A stretch of 38,192 nt of DNA from Gammaproteobacteria bacterium (GCA_024638505.1 JAHEKE010000030.1:1-38192); one strand, 5' to 3'. Numbered from the stretch's first letter, positions 8,596-17,559 are shown. Made by a program: numbers and translations. Notes: generated by a model from the sequence alone, not told the origin.

Positions 8596-10959
8596 TTATC
8601 CGGGCTCGTCTTTAACCTGATCCTGCTGCGCACTCTTGTCATCTATCGCGGCGGCGGCTGCACCGGCGGCCGCGATCTTTTGCGCGTCACCGGCGCTCTG
8701 CGGCGTCGCGGTCTCGACAATCACCCGGCGCGGTGCAAACTTGATACCTTTTTCCTCAAACGCAGCCTGGATGCGGGCGTAGGCTTCACGGCGCATGTAG
8801 AACTGATTGCCCGGAATAGAGGTGAATTTGCAGCGTATGATGAAGCAGGAGTCGTCCATGCGGTTCACGCCCTGCGACTTCAGCGGTTCCAGAAACAGAG
8901 GGCCAAGCTCCTCATCCTCAAGCATCTGCTCTCCAACTTTCTTGATGATTCTGCGCACCATGTCCACATCGGTCTCGAACGGCACCCTGATCTCAAACTT
9001 CATGATTGCCCAGTCACGGCTCCAGTTGGTCAAGGTCTGGATTTCACCGAAGGGTACCGTGTGCAGGGGCCCATTGTGGTGGCGCAGGCGCAGCGAGCGA
9101 ACCGAAATCTTCTCCACCGTACCTTTGGTATTGCCGATGGTGACGTATTCGCCGACGCGAAAAGCATCGTCCAGGAGAAAGAACACGCCGGATACGATGT
9201 CCCTGACCAGGGTTTGCGCACCGAAACCGATGGCAATACCGATGATGCCGGCACCGGCAATCAACGGCCCTATGTCAACTCCGAGTGATGACAACACGAT
9301 CAGAATAAACATCACCAGAAGCGTGATGAACAAAAACTTCTTGAACAGCGGCAGTACCGTACCCAGTCGCGTGCCGCCTGGCCCGCCGCCGTCGCCTCCA
9401 TGTAAGCCCGGCTCGGTCTCCGGACCGGCCACCCGGGCGACGGCGGTACTGACGATGCCCCACAGGGCGTAGGCCAGCAGACCGGTAATCGAAATGTTCA
9501 GCAGAATTCTGGCCGTACGTTCTCCCAACAGCGCCTGCGTGAACGCAAACAGGCCAATATCCCAGATTTCCGCGAAAACAATAAGCGAGATGACAAACAG
9601 AAGAATGCGCAGGTTGGTCATCACCGGCGCGCCATAATTCTGGCTTTCACCTTTAAGCGTCAGTTTTTCGGTCGTTTCCTCCGCCGGTGGTTCTGTCGAC
9701 AGCTCATCGATAATGGCTTCCGTGTCGGCGGTGGCTGCGTCGTCACTCAGCGTTGCCGGCGTGTGAACGACTTCAAGGGTTTCCACTTCATCGTCCTCGG
9801 CACCGAACAAATTTGCTACCCAGCTGCGCAGACCCATATCGATAATCGGGATAAAGCCGAGCACAATTAGACTGGCTATGGCCTGATTCAATACCCTCGC
9901 ACCGGTGGCGAAGCTTACGCCGAGCGCAAATATATAAATAAAGAGCACGCCGATAATCGCCAGTGTGTGCCAGTTCTGGCTCAAGTAGTCTTGGGCAATG
10001 TCGTCGCTTGCCGCGGACGGGCCCGGCCTGCGCTGCCAGATGAGCACGATAACGGTGCCGATGAATATGGCACTGGTAATGAGACTGACTGAATGCTCCG
10101 TCGCACTGCCCATACCGAAGTGGGAGATGATCTCGCGCAGCGCCCACAGCACAAATGCAACCAGGGCGGTTAATATCATCAGTTTCGTATAGGCGTCCTG
10201 CGCAAGGTTATCATTTAGGTTCACCAGTCGAAGCCAGGATACCTTGGGCGCTAGTACCGTGCGTAGCGCTACCCCGACCAATCGCAGGATTACCGTGGCG
10301 GAAAGCAGCGTGGTGAAAAGAAAATTCGAATTTGCAGTGGGTAAATCGGAGATCAGCCAGGCGGTAACTGTCGCCATGATAAAAATTATAATTGCAATTA
10401 GGTCAACCGCAGCGCGTATAAGAGCCAGCTTTATCCTGATTTTGAACCGGAGCATTGTATCCGGCGCAGTTTGCTCTCCAACATTTAGTTTTAATCGTCG
10501 GAACAGCTGCTCGATTACAAAACCGATGGCGAAAAAAAGAAGTATCTTGAGCAAGATCACCAAAGTGCTCGTGTCGCTCCCTTCGCTAATGCGTGACCAT
10601 ATTCTGCTCGGTACTCGATGCACTTCACCCAGCCCTTCAAACGCTGCCGCTATGCTTATCTCCGCTCTAGTCAAACCTGCCTGAAAGTGCTCTATAATGG
10701 CCTTCTCTTCTGCTTCTTTATCTTCAGCAGCCGCTGTTTTACTCAGTTGCTGCAGCAACAGCTGTCGGACTTCTTCGTCCGACATCCGGGCGACGATATC
10801 ATCGATTTGGTCCTTGCTGAGTGGCTGCGATATTGTGGGTGCAGCTGAATCCGTTTGGGCCGATGCCGATGTTACCGGGCTGACGCAGAATAGAAGTACG
10901 GTGCAGCAAATGAGCAGCCGTCCTCGTAGGCTTAGATTGAGGTCAACGGATAGCATCAT
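8596..10959 (-). CDS. Large mechanosensitive channel, MscS family
   Basis: 787 residues. A signal peptide (RGRLLICCTVLLFCVSPVTSASAQ) is followed by a periplasmic region of about 100 residues, then about ten membrane segments. The pore region and conserved MscS domain come next: the Gly/Ala-rich pore-lining helix GPLIAGAGIIGIAIGFGAQTLVRD, then LDDAFRVGEYVTIG, GTVEKISVRSLRLR and VPFGEIQTLTNWSRDW. The C-terminal tail is Ala- and acid-rich and ends about residue 787. The size places it with the YbdG/YjeP-like large MscS paralogues, which open under membrane tension in hypo-osmotic shock. Tandem ATGs at 10959 and 10956 have AAGGAGC just upstream. It is followed by a small outer-membrane protein gene. 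Confidence 0.92.
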   Translation of the reverse strand: MMLSVDLNLSLRGRLLICCTVLLFCVSPVTSASAQTDSAAPTISQPLSKDQIDDIVARMSDEEVRQLLLQQLSKTAAAEDKEAEEKAIIEHFQAGLTRAEISIAAAFEGLGEVHRVPSRIWSRISEGSDTSTLVILLKILLFFAIGFVIEQLFRRLKLNVGEQTAPDTMLRFKIRIKLALIRAAVDLIAIIIFIMATVTAWLISDLPTANSNFLFTTLLSATVILRLVGVALRTVLAPKVSWLRLVNLNDNLAQDAYTKLMILTALVAFVLWALREIISHFGMGSATEHSVSLITSAIFIGTVIVLIWQRRPGPSAASDDIAQDYLSQNWHTLAIIGVLFIYIFALGVSFATGARVLNQAIASLIVLGFIPIIDMGLRSWVANLFGAEDDEVETLEVVHTPATLSDDAATADTEAIIDELSTEPPAEETTEKLTLKGESQNYGAPVMTNLRILLFVISLIVFAEIWDIGLFAFTQALLGERTARILLNISITGLLAYALWGIVSTAVARVAGPETEPGLHGGDGGGPGGTRLGTVLPLFKKFLFITLLVMFILIVLSSLGVDIGPLIAGAGIIGIAIGFGAQTLVRDIVSGVFFLLDDAFRVGEYVTIGNTKGTVEKISVRSLRLRHHNGPLHTVPFGEIQTLTNWSRDWAIMKFEIRVPFETDVDMVRRIIKKVGEQMLEDEELGPLFLEPLKSQGVNRMDDSCFIIRCKFTSIPGNQFYMRREAYARIQAAFEEKGIKFAPRRVIVETATPQSAGDAQKIAAAGAAAAAIDDKSAQQDQVKDEPG

Positions 10960-11144
10960 TGCTCCTTATACTTGCGTGGGCTGGCGGGTCACAGTTGCAG
11001 TATACCCGAACCACTAGCACAGCCTCGAGCATGGGTTGGACAATAGACCACTATCTACGTTTTTCAAAAGATGGTTGCTGCTGCATTTAAACGTGGGGAA
11101 AACAGATATATCCATGTTTATGCTTATCGGGGACACTATGTATT

Positions 11145-11158
11145 TTGACTTAGGTCAA
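11145..11158 (+). promoter_or_regulatory. CRP/FNR-family box upstream of the lipoprotein pair
   Basis: TTGAC-TTAG-GTCAA is a perfect inverted repeat that fits the FNR/DNR-type pattern TTGAY-N4-RTCAA. An AATACT at 11182-11187 would be a -10 element placing the box about 41-42 bp upstream of transcription, the class II activator position; TATAAT at 11162-11167 is an alternative -10. The downstream gene starts at 11234. The regulator itself is not in the window. Confidence 0.5.
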
Positions 11159-11233
11159 TTTTATAATCAAAAAAGTGGGCCAATACTTGGGCAGGTTCGT
11201 ATCATTATCGATTAGAAATAAATGAGGTGTGTG

Positions 11234-11758
11234 ATGTTCCGTAGTAAGTTGTTTGTTTTTTGCAGCGCTGTTTTCGTATTACTGGGCGGCTGTGCCAGTA
11301 CTGGGGAGAACCCAACCTTCTTTCCGCCCGTCGGCTCAAAGGTCATCGTCAATCAGGAATTAAATGCCCGGAGCGGCAGCAGACTGCTTATTCAGAACGG
11401 ACAAGTATTGCAGCGGCGCGACGTGGGTGTGGTCGATCCTTACTGTCAGTTTGTTTTGCGGCGTGCGCGCGACGAGATGAAGAATCCTATTGTCATCCAG
11501 CCTGATACTTTTACCATTACGCGAACCTTTCGGCAGAAGGATTATTCCTGGGCGACCGGGCAGCAGGTTGCGGAGATTCGTTCTAATGTGACTATGACCA
11601 CGATCATGGAGCTGTCCTCGGACCAGCAGCCGGAGGTAAATCGGCTGTTGTGCATGAGATGGGGCAGCCCGCGGCTCGACCGCTTTGTGACCATCGATGA
11701 AATGAAGTCAACTTTAAGCCCCCAGGTGGAGCTTGTACTCTCGGCCGGAAATGGATAA
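11234..11758 (+). CDS. Lipoprotein of unknown function (paralogue 1)
   Basis: 174 residues from the ATG at 11234, chosen because GAGG lies 6 bp before it; an ATG at 11222 is also in frame. A signal peptide ends in the lipobox LLGGC, acylation at Cys20, so it is membrane anchored. The mature sequence shares a pattern with the next gene: PYCQF, P-DTF, FR-KD, MELSSD-QP, RLLC-RW. The shared cysteine pair outside the lipobox could form a disulphide. I do not recognise a named family. It is 201 bp before its paralogue on the same strand, and a CRP/FNR-like box lies about 80 bp upstream. Confidence 0.75.
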   Translation: MFRSKLFVFCSAVFVLLGGCASTGENPTFFPPVGSKVIVNQELNARSGSRLLIQNGQVLQRRDVGVVDPYCQFVLRRARDEMKNPIVIQPDTFTITRTFRQKDYSWATGQQVAEIRSNVTMTTIMELSSDQQPEVNRLLCMRWGSPRLDRFVTIDEMKSTLSPQVELVLSAGNG

Positions 11759-11959
11759 AAGTGAAGCAAGCATGAGCGCAATTTCATTGAGCAGTCAATC
11801 GGTATGCTTTAACGGCATGCGGATCGCCCTGGGGAAACTGGTAGAGCTCGATCGGCGCTGACCAGGGAGTTTTGAAACATGCAACATTTCCGATACGCGG
11901 CGGTCAGAGTGACTGTTAGCTCTTGGTTTAAATAGCCAGAGGTGAAAGAGAGATAGGAC

Positions 11960-12511
11960 ATGTTAAACCTTAAAAATTTAATTGCCGGTGTTTTAGTACT
12001 CGGTCTCGTTGGTTGCGCTGCCACTGACCGGCCAAATTATTCGTCTCCCTATACCACTCCGCGGGTGGGCACGATTATCCAGCTCAAGCAGGAACTGTCC
12101 GTGCGTAACGGCGTTCGCATTTATCTGCAAGACGGTTACCAGCTGACTTGGAGCGAACTTGAAAAGCAGGAGCCATATTGCCAGTTCTACGTGATGCGGT
12201 CACGCGCCGAGCTGCGTCAACCCCTTACCATTGAACCCGATACCTTCGTGGTCGAAAGTGTCTTTCGCAGAAAAGATTCGGTCGCAATTGAAGGCATTCA
12301 AGTGGCATCTGATGGCGGTGAGTCAGAAGTAGACCATGATTCGAGTCAGCGCACCATGTCTACTTATATGGAACTCTCCTCCGACAAGCAGCCGAACGTT
12401 ACGCGATTGATTTGTTCACGATGGGCAGATCCGTTGTTACGCAATCACGTAAGCGTCGACCAAATTATCAGTAGTCTGGGTGAGATCGCTCAGTTTAGAG
12501 CGCCAGGTTAA
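11960..12511 (+). CDS. Lipoprotein of unknown function (paralogue 2)
   Basis: 183 residues with the signal MLNLKNLIAGVLVLGLVGC (lipobox Cys19), preceded by AGATAGGAC. It is the tandem paralogue of the gene before it: aligned blocks include PYCQFYVMRSRAE, IEPDTF, FRRKD and MELSSDKQPNVTRLICSRW. It differs by an insert of about 15 acidic residues (SDGGESEVDHDSSQRT). The copies are far diverged outside these blocks, so the duplication is old. No known domain recognised; probably an outer-membrane or periplasm-facing lipoprotein. Confidence 0.75.
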   Translation: MLNLKNLIAGVLVLGLVGCAATDRPNYSSPYTTPRVGTIIQLKQELSVRNGVRIYLQDGYQLTWSELEKQEPYCQFYVMRSRAELRQPLTIEPDTFVVESVFRRKDSVAIEGIQVASDGGESEVDHDSSQRTMSTYMELSSDKQPNVTRLICSRWADPLLRNHVSVDQIISSLGEIAQFRAPG

Positions 12512-12551
12512 AATCACGCAAAAGCAAACCATGGTGGCGTGGTACAGAGTC

Positions 12552-13313
12552 TCAATCCGATAACCATCCGCCCACGGCTTGGATCGGATCTTGGTTGTCG
12601 GCAGAACTGATCCATGCCACCAGGGCGTAGCGTGGCGCTTCGACGTTGGTTGTCGGGACCGGCAGCAGTCCCTCGTACCCGTCCGCCTTAAGCTGTAAGT
12701 TCACCTGCTCGACAGACAATACGACAAAATTGTGCGTGAGTTTACGGCCGTTGTTTTCACCTGCCTTAACCTGGGTTGAGATATCGAAACCAAGCAGGGC
12801 AAGGTTTGCCGAGAGGACGAGATCCTGCTGGGAGGTAGCGAAATGCACCTCCGCGGTTTCAGCTTTAACCTCGAGTGACAGCACTCCGGCAAATCTACCC
12901 CCTTCATTTTCCCCCGGGCGAGAGCCGCGCCAGCGCCATTCTTTTCCATTGCGGAAAAAGCCGGGCGTGTACACCGTCCGCATGGACTGTTGCGCCGCAT
13001 ACGTGTACTGTCTCGCGGTGAAGGCAGGCGACGCGAATCGATCCACCCAGCCGATATAATCCCAATAGTCAACGTGAAACGCCATGGGGATAAACTTCCG
13101 CCACAACCCAGGATTGTCCTCAAGGCTGCTCACCCACCGGTCCGCCGGGGGGCAGCTGCTGCACCCTTCGGACGTATAGAGTTCGATCAAATCTACCTGT
13201 GTCCCAGGGCTCTTGACTGAAAAAGAGGCACCCAAGCTTTCGCCGGCCTGGGCGCTGATCATCAGCCCCAGGACCAGCGCGGTTAGGCCGTTATGCTTTA
13301 AAAAAGTGCGCAT
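12552..13313 (-). CDS. DUF1223 thioredoxin-fold exported protein
   Basis: 253 residues with a signal sequence in the first ~29 and SD GGAGAA six bases before the ATG. The typical DUF1223 start VDLIELYTSEGCSSCPPAD follows, with a CxxC pair at Cys51 and Cys54, then HVDYWDYIGW and RQYTYAAQ blocks. Length and layout match the family. DUF1223 proteins are predicted thioredoxin-like and periplasmic; an exact redox partner is not known. It is divergent from the DUF4864-like gene, 151 bp apart. Confidence 0.9.
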   Translation of the reverse strand: MRTFLKHNGLTALVLGLMISAQAGESLGASFSVKSPGTQVDLIELYTSEGCSSCPPADRWVSSLEDNPGLWRKFIPMAFHVDYWDYIGWVDRFASPAFTARQYTYAAQQSMRTVYTPGFFRNGKEWRWRGSRPGENEGGRFAGVLSLEVKAETAEVHFATSQQDLVLSANLALLGFDISTQVKAGENNGRKLTHNFVVLSVEQVNLQLKADGYEGLLPVPTTNVEAPRYALVAWISSADNQDPIQAVGGWLSD

Positions 13314-13464
13314 GATTTTTCTCCGTTTTCCGCGTGTTTATGGCTAACAAGACCGAGCAGCCGTCACACCTATTACACCGAATTCGCCGGCGTTGGAGAC
13401 CGGGAATTTTGCGAGTATAGTCATTGTCCGAGGAGACGAACTAATATTTCTTTAAGGAGATGCC

Positions 13465-14001
13465 ATGATTACCAATGCATCCGGTCATACCCGATTGTGG
13501 CTTGTGCGCGGCACCCTGTTGCTATCCCTTGCCGTGGCAGCCCCCTATGGCATGAGCGCTGAAAACTTGTCACCCGATTTGATTCCAAACCCCGGGTTGA
13601 CGGCGGATGAGGTTGTTCGCATTCAGTTGGACGCGCTGGCCAACAACGATTCACCGCGTCCGGACGCGGGTATTGAGATTACCTTTCGCTTCGCCTCACC
13701 GGACAATAAAAAAGCCACTGGTCCATTACCTCAATTCATCAAGCTGGTTAAGAATCCGGTTTACCGTCCTATGCTTAATCACACCGATGCTGAGTTTGGT
13801 GAGTCGGTGCTGAGTGAGGGGCATACTTTGTTGCCGGTTGTTCTAACTGCAGCCGACGGCCGCAAGGCAGGTTACGTGTTCATCCTAGGGCAGCAGGATC
13901 TCGCCTCCTGTCAGGGTTGTTGGATGACCGAGAGCGTCATGCGCATCAAATTTGATGGCGCGCATTTCGCACCGCAAACCGCACCGGAAACGGGCATTTA
14001 G
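13465..14001 (+). CDS. DUF4864-like exported protein
   Basis: 178 residues, SD AAGGAG 5 bp before the ATG. A signal peptide (about 1-30, ending GMSA) is followed by the DUF4864-like pattern: VVRIQLDALANND, then FRFASPDNK, then FIKLVKNPVYRPMLNH, then a beta region. A CQGCW motif (CxxC) lies near residue 154 in a TlpA-like context but no thioredoxin fold is evident. The family is uncharacterised. Divergent from DUF1223 and convergent with the LysR gene. Confidence 0.65.
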   Translation: MITNASGHTRLWLVRGTLLLSLAVAAPYGMSAENLSPDLIPNPGLTADEVVRIQLDALANNDSPRPDAGIEITFRFASPDNKKATGPLPQFIKLVKNPVYRPMLNHTDAEFGESVLSEGHTLLPVVLTAADGRKAGYVFILGQQDLASCQGCWMTESVMRIKFDGAHFAPQTAPETGI

Positions 14002-14043
14002 CCTGCTATTACGGATAAGTCTTTCTGCTTCCTGGCTACAGCA

Positions 14044-14943
14044 CTACGGCCGAACTTCATTGATGATCCACTGCCGGAATGCGCCTATCTCGAGGTCATT
14101 TTTTCCGTAAGCCGGATAGACTAGGTAGTAAGAAAGCGCGTTTTTAACCTGTAAATCGAACGGCTGAACCAGACCGCCGGAGAGCAGGTCGCTTTGGATA
14201 AATTCGATGTAGCCCATGGCCATTCCAATGCCGTCCACGGCGGCTTGCGTTGCCAGCCACGGTTCGCTGAACGATAGACCCTGCGGAGGGTCCGCCGGGT
14301 GAATACCGGCGGCGCTCAACCAGACGAGCCATTCCTCACCCAGTGGATGGCTGCCCGTATCAGCGTGAATTAGATTGAACTTGAGCACGTCTTCTGGTGC
14401 ATTTATTGGGCCGTGCTGCGCCAGAAATCCGGGGCTGCAAATCGGCGTCATATGAACAGCCAGCAAATACTCTGCGTTGAGTCCTGGCCATGGGGGGATA
14501 CCGCAGCGGATGGCGATATCGACGTTGCTTTCGCGTAAATCAAGCAGATCCAGCGTTGGGATAAGGTGTATGCGGGGCTGTGATTCTTGCTCGTTCCAAC
14601 GGTGTAATCTGGGGATAAGCCATTTGCTGGCGAAGGTAGGTGTAGTGGTGACAACCAGAGACGTGTTCTGGCTCTTTGCGCTAAATCCCTCGAGGGTAGT
14701 CTCGATTTTATCGAAGGCATCAACCAGAACCGGTAACAGCGTTTGCCCTGCGCCGGTGAGCTGAATGCCCCGGTTAGTTCGATCGAACAACGCCACGTCT
14801 AATGCCTCTTCCAGGCGTTTAATCTGATGACTGATCGCGCTGTGTGTCACGCAGAGTTCCTGCGCCGCTTCGGAAAAACTCCGGTGACGGGCAGCGGCTT
14901 CAAACGCGCGCAGAGAATTGAAGTGGAGGCCTCGGCGGTTCAC
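14044..14943 (-). CDS. LysR-family regulator, GcvA-like
   Basis: About 299 residues from the GTG at 14943; an upstream GTG at 14970 would give 308 residues but would place most of the operator inside the coding sequence. The N-terminal winged helix reads FNSLRAFEAAARHRSFSEAAQELCVTHSAISHQIKRLEE, the GcvA subgroup pattern, followed by LysR_substrate domain segments (SLVVTTTPTFASKWLIPRL, IAIRCGIPPW, GIGMAMGY). It is divergent from the Rieske operon, the usual arrangement for a LysR activator of the adjacent genes and repressor of itself. The effector cannot be predicted. Confidence 0.88.
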   Translation of the reverse strand: MNRRGLHFNSLRAFEAAARHRSFSEAAQELCVTHSAISHQIKRLEEALDVALFDRTNRGIQLTGAGQTLLPVLVDAFDKIETTLEGFSAKSQNTSLVVTTTPTFASKWLIPRLHRWNEQESQPRIHLIPTLDLLDLRESNVDIAIRCGIPPWPGLNAEYLLAVHMTPICSPGFLAQHGPINAPEDVLKFNLIHADTGSHPLGEEWLVWLSAAGIHPADPPQGLSFSEPWLATQAAVDGIGMAMGYIEFIQSDLLSGGLVQPFDLQVKNALSYYLVYPAYGKNDLEIGAFRQWIINEVRP

Positions 14944-14950
14944 GATGTTA

Positions 14951-14971
14951 GGTGTTAGAATTTCTAACACC
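14951..14971. promoter_or_regulatory. LysR operator, perfect 21-bp palindrome
   Basis: Arms GGTGTTAGAA and TTCTAACACC around a central T form a perfect palindrome. Its core TTAG-N5-CTAA is a T-N11-A LysR box and includes the CTAA element known from GcvA-type sites. It lies just upstream of the LysR GTG at 14943 and 164 bp before the likely Rieske start, so it is well placed to control both. Direct sequence observation; binding by the adjacent regulator is inferred. Confidence 0.75.
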
Positions 14972-15094
14972 TATACTGCGTAAATATCACTTGAGGATCA
15001 AGCGCCGTGTTTGCCAGACTGTCTGCTCACATTGGCGCAGCAGGTCGCTTTCCTTGTCCATAGGCAAATTAAATCACTTCAACGTCGCGTTTAC

Positions 15095-15113
15095 CGATCG
15101 CAGTAAGCGATCG
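15095..15113. promoter_or_regulatory. Inverted repeat in the Rieske gene leader
   Basis: CGATCGC-AGTAA-GCGATCG is a perfect 7-bp-arm inverted repeat 21 bp before the TTG start at 15135. It may be a second operator half of the divergent region or a leader hairpin over the ribosome site. No U-run follows. Confidence 0.4.
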
Positions 15114-15134
15114 AGCAAGTACAGCGGATATCGC

Positions 15135-16439
15135 TTGTCTCAGATCCCTGAACCGGACGGGGAGCTGACCCGTATCGGGCCGGGCACGATCTGCGGAGAA
15201 TACTTCAGGCGTTATTGGCATCCTGTGGCGATGACCCGGCAGCTGGGTGACCTTCCCAAGTTAATAAGGATAATGGGGGAGGACCTGGTTTTGTTTCGCG
15301 ATCGCAGTGACCGCCTGGGCCTGGTACATCGACACTGCCCGCATCGCAATGCGTCTTTGGAATATGGTATGTGTGAAGACCGGGGCATCCGCTGTTGCTA
15401 TCACGGTTGGTTGTTCGACGTTGACGGCACGATTTTGGAGGTGCCGGGGCAGCCGATAAAGGTGTCACAGAAGATCTGCGGCACGCTTCGTCTGGGCGCC
15501 TATCCAACCAGGGAATACAAGGGTTTGATATTTGCCTATATGGGCCCGCCGGAAAAACAGCCCGAGTTCCCGCTGTATGACACATTCGATCTGCCGGAAA
15601 TGGAAATGGTGCCCTATACGGCGCATTACCGCTGCAACTGGCTGCAGGTATTGGACGCTATCGTCGATCCGATCCATACCAGTTTTTTGCACAGTCGAGC
15701 CAGCCGACCGCAGTTCTCGCAACAGTTGGGTGAACTCGGAGTATTGAGCTTTTACCACCGTCCCTTGCGCCTGATCGGCCTCAATACGCGTCGGGTAAAT
15801 GACCATATCTGGGCAAGGGTAAATGAAATGGTTTTCCCGAACTTTACCCAGGCAGGCGCAGCGTTTGCAACGGACGGAACGGCGGTGCGTTACTTCGGAC
15901 GCAGCGCGTTTACCCGTTGGGTAGTGCCGGTTGATGATCACAATACGGTCGCCCTTGCCTGGGCGAATTTTGGTGAGCGAGGAGATCCCCCGCAATACAA
16001 CACAGCGGATGGTCCGGAACTGATCGAACAGGGCGAAGTCATCGACCGATCATATGAGGAACGCCAGCGTTTTCCCGGAGACGCGGAGGCGGTAGAAGGC
16101 ATGGGGCCGATTTCAGTGCATAAAAGAGAGCACCTGTTACCCAGTGACAAAGGCGTAGCCATGCTGCGGCGGCAGTTGAAGAATGAGCTGCATGAGTTGA
16201 AGCAGGGAAATGAGCCGGCACAGCCAATGCAGATCCTGCCTACGCCTGTCCCGACCTATGGCAGCGATACGGTGCTGCGTCTGCCAAAGAAAGAAGACGC
16301 TGACGACAGCTCGTACCTGCAGGCGGTCGGTGACAAGATCATGGATATACTGTTTGCCGCAGACAGATTTACTGGTGCGCAAAGAGATGAGTGGCTGTTC
16401 CAGCAGCTCAAGGATCTGGAAACAAGAGGTTCTGTCTAG
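15135..16439 (+). CDS. Rieske [2Fe-2S] ring-hydroxylating oxygenase, phthalate 4,5-dioxygenase-like
   Basis: The open frame reaches back to 14952, but homologous proteins begin near LSQIPEPDGELTRIGPGT, so the TTG at 15135 is preferred (434 residues); AGCGGA lies upstream. The Rieske centre is C68-P-H70 and C87-C-Y-H90. The mononuclear iron site is in the catalytic domain at HTSFLH (His181, His186); the carboxylate ligand was not assigned. The YFRRYWHPV and PYHGW-type context (here CCYHGW) is that of the single-component-alpha phthalate/vanillate demethylase group. The enzyme inserts oxygen into or demethylates an aromatic or related substrate using electrons from a reductase. It starts a run of four genes, the next of which begins one base into its stop. 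Confidence 0.9.
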   Translation: MSQIPEPDGELTRIGPGTICGEYFRRYWHPVAMTRQLGDLPKLIRIMGEDLVLFRDRSDRLGLVHRHCPHRNASLEYGMCEDRGIRCCYHGWLFDVDGTILEVPGQPIKVSQKICGTLRLGAYPTREYKGLIFAYMGPPEKQPEFPLYDTFDLPEMEMVPYTAHYRCNWLQVLDAIVDPIHTSFLHSRASRPQFSQQLGELGVLSFYHRPLRLIGLNTRRVNDHIWARVNEMVFPNFTQAGAAFATDGTAVRYFGRSAFTRWVVPVDDHNTVALAWANFGERGDPPQYNTADGPELIEQGEVIDRSYEERQRFPGDAEAVEGMGPISVHKREHLLPSDKGVAMLRRQLKNELHELKQGNEPAQPMQILPTPVPTYGSDTVLRLPKKEDADDSSYLQAVGDKIMDILFAADRFTGAQRDEWLFQQLKDLETRGSV

Positions 16440-17473
16440 TGCCGGCAGTGGGCAGGGAAAAAATTAAGGTTCACATCAAAAACAACCGCTTCGCCGCGTA
16501 CACTTTTCCGAACACGGCTGAAGGAGAAAAAACGTTTACCATTACGCGCGAGCGGTACCAGGCAGTGGCCGCGCAGTATCCCGAAATAAGGCAGCGGCTG
16601 GACGTATTTGTTGACTGGGATGTAGACCATTTTGCCGAGTCCATGCGTACGGCCGAGGTATTGGTATGCTGGGATCTTCCAACGGAGAATCTGGCCGAGA
16701 CAGCACCCAACCTGAAGTGGATTCATATTATCGGAGCGGGAGTTGAGCATCTTCTACCGATGGACTGGATACCTGCGGGATTGACTGTGACTAACAACAA
16801 GGGGGTGCACGCGGCCAAAGCTGGAGAATACGGCCTGATGTCCGTACTGATGTTACGCAATTCGATACCGGCTTTCGCCACCAACCAGCGCGAGCGTGTT
16901 TACCGCTCTATCTACTCTACCCCTATAGCTGGTAAGGTGCTGTTAATCATTGGGGTGGGCAGCATGGGCGGCGCCGTAGCCGATTTAGTAAAGCCGCTGG
17001 CGCTGCGCATAATTGGAGTCAGCCGACACGGGCGTCCCCACCCGAGCGTTGACCAAATGGTTACACCAGACAAACTGGACGATGTGCTGCCCGAGGCTGA
17101 TTACGTCTTCGTCAGCACGCCCCACACAGCGGAGACAGAAAACCTGATCAGTCGAAAAAGGCTGGGTCGCATGAAAGCAGGCAGCGGGCTAATCAACGTC
17201 GGTCGTGCGCCGGTCGTTGATTACGCTGCGTTGATCGAGCAGCTTGAGTCGGGCCGACTCTCAGGTGCGGTGCTTGATGTGTTCGACAGTGAGCCCCTGC
17301 CGGCGGATTCCAAGCTTTGGACAGTGCCTAATCTGATGATCACCCCGCACGTTTCAGCCGACGATGGTGATTCCTATGTGCCGCTGACATTGCAGCTGTT
17401 TTTTGAAAATATGAAGCGCTACGTGGTGGGTTCGCCGCTGCGCAACGTGGTGCGCCCTGAGCTTGGATACTGA
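16439..17473 (+). CDS. D-isomer-specific 2-hydroxyacid dehydrogenase
   Basis: 344 residues from the GTG at 16439, which overlaps the oxygenase stop TAGTG and has AGAGG 9 bp upstream; an ATG at 16391 would overlap the oxygenase by 49 bp. The NAD-binding GxGxxG is IGVGSMGG, followed by the catalytic triad of the family: Arg in NVGRAP, Glu in FDSEPLP and His in ITPHVS. It reduces a 2-keto acid to a D-2-hydroxy acid or the reverse, with NAD(P)(H); SRHG after the beta-2 strand may favour NADP. The specific substrate is unknown. Its tight coupling to the Rieske gene puts it in the same pathway. Confidence 0.88.
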   Translation: MPAVGREKIKVHIKNNRFAAYTFPNTAEGEKTFTITRERYQAVAAQYPEIRQRLDVFVDWDVDHFAESMRTAEVLVCWDLPTENLAETAPNLKWIHIIGAGVEHLLPMDWIPAGLTVTNNKGVHAAKAGEYGLMSVLMLRNSIPAFATNQRERVYRSIYSTPIAGKVLLIIGVGSMGGAVADLVKPLALRIIGVSRHGRPHPSVDQMVTPDKLDDVLPEADYVFVSTPHTAETENLISRKRLGRMKAGSGLINVGRAPVVDYAALIEQLESGRLSGAVLDVFDSEPLPADSKLWTVPNLMITPHVSADDGDSYVPLTLQLFFENMKRYVVGSPLRNVVRPELGY

Positions 17474-17559
17474 TTCTGCTTCCAGATCCGGGAGCGTCAA
17501 TGGCGGTTAACAGGTAGAAACCATTGCCGTGGCAATAGTGTAAGCATGAGATAAAAATA

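Noticed and set aside
8458-9288. A 276-codon plus-strand frame over the MscS-type gene
   Set aside because: Antisense to the conserved MscS domain and has no recognised sequence features.
11145-11167. TTGACT-TATAAT as a simple sigma-70 promoter
   Set aside because: Only 11 bp lie between the two hexamers, too short for a -35/-10 pair; the FNR-like box with AATACT was preferred.
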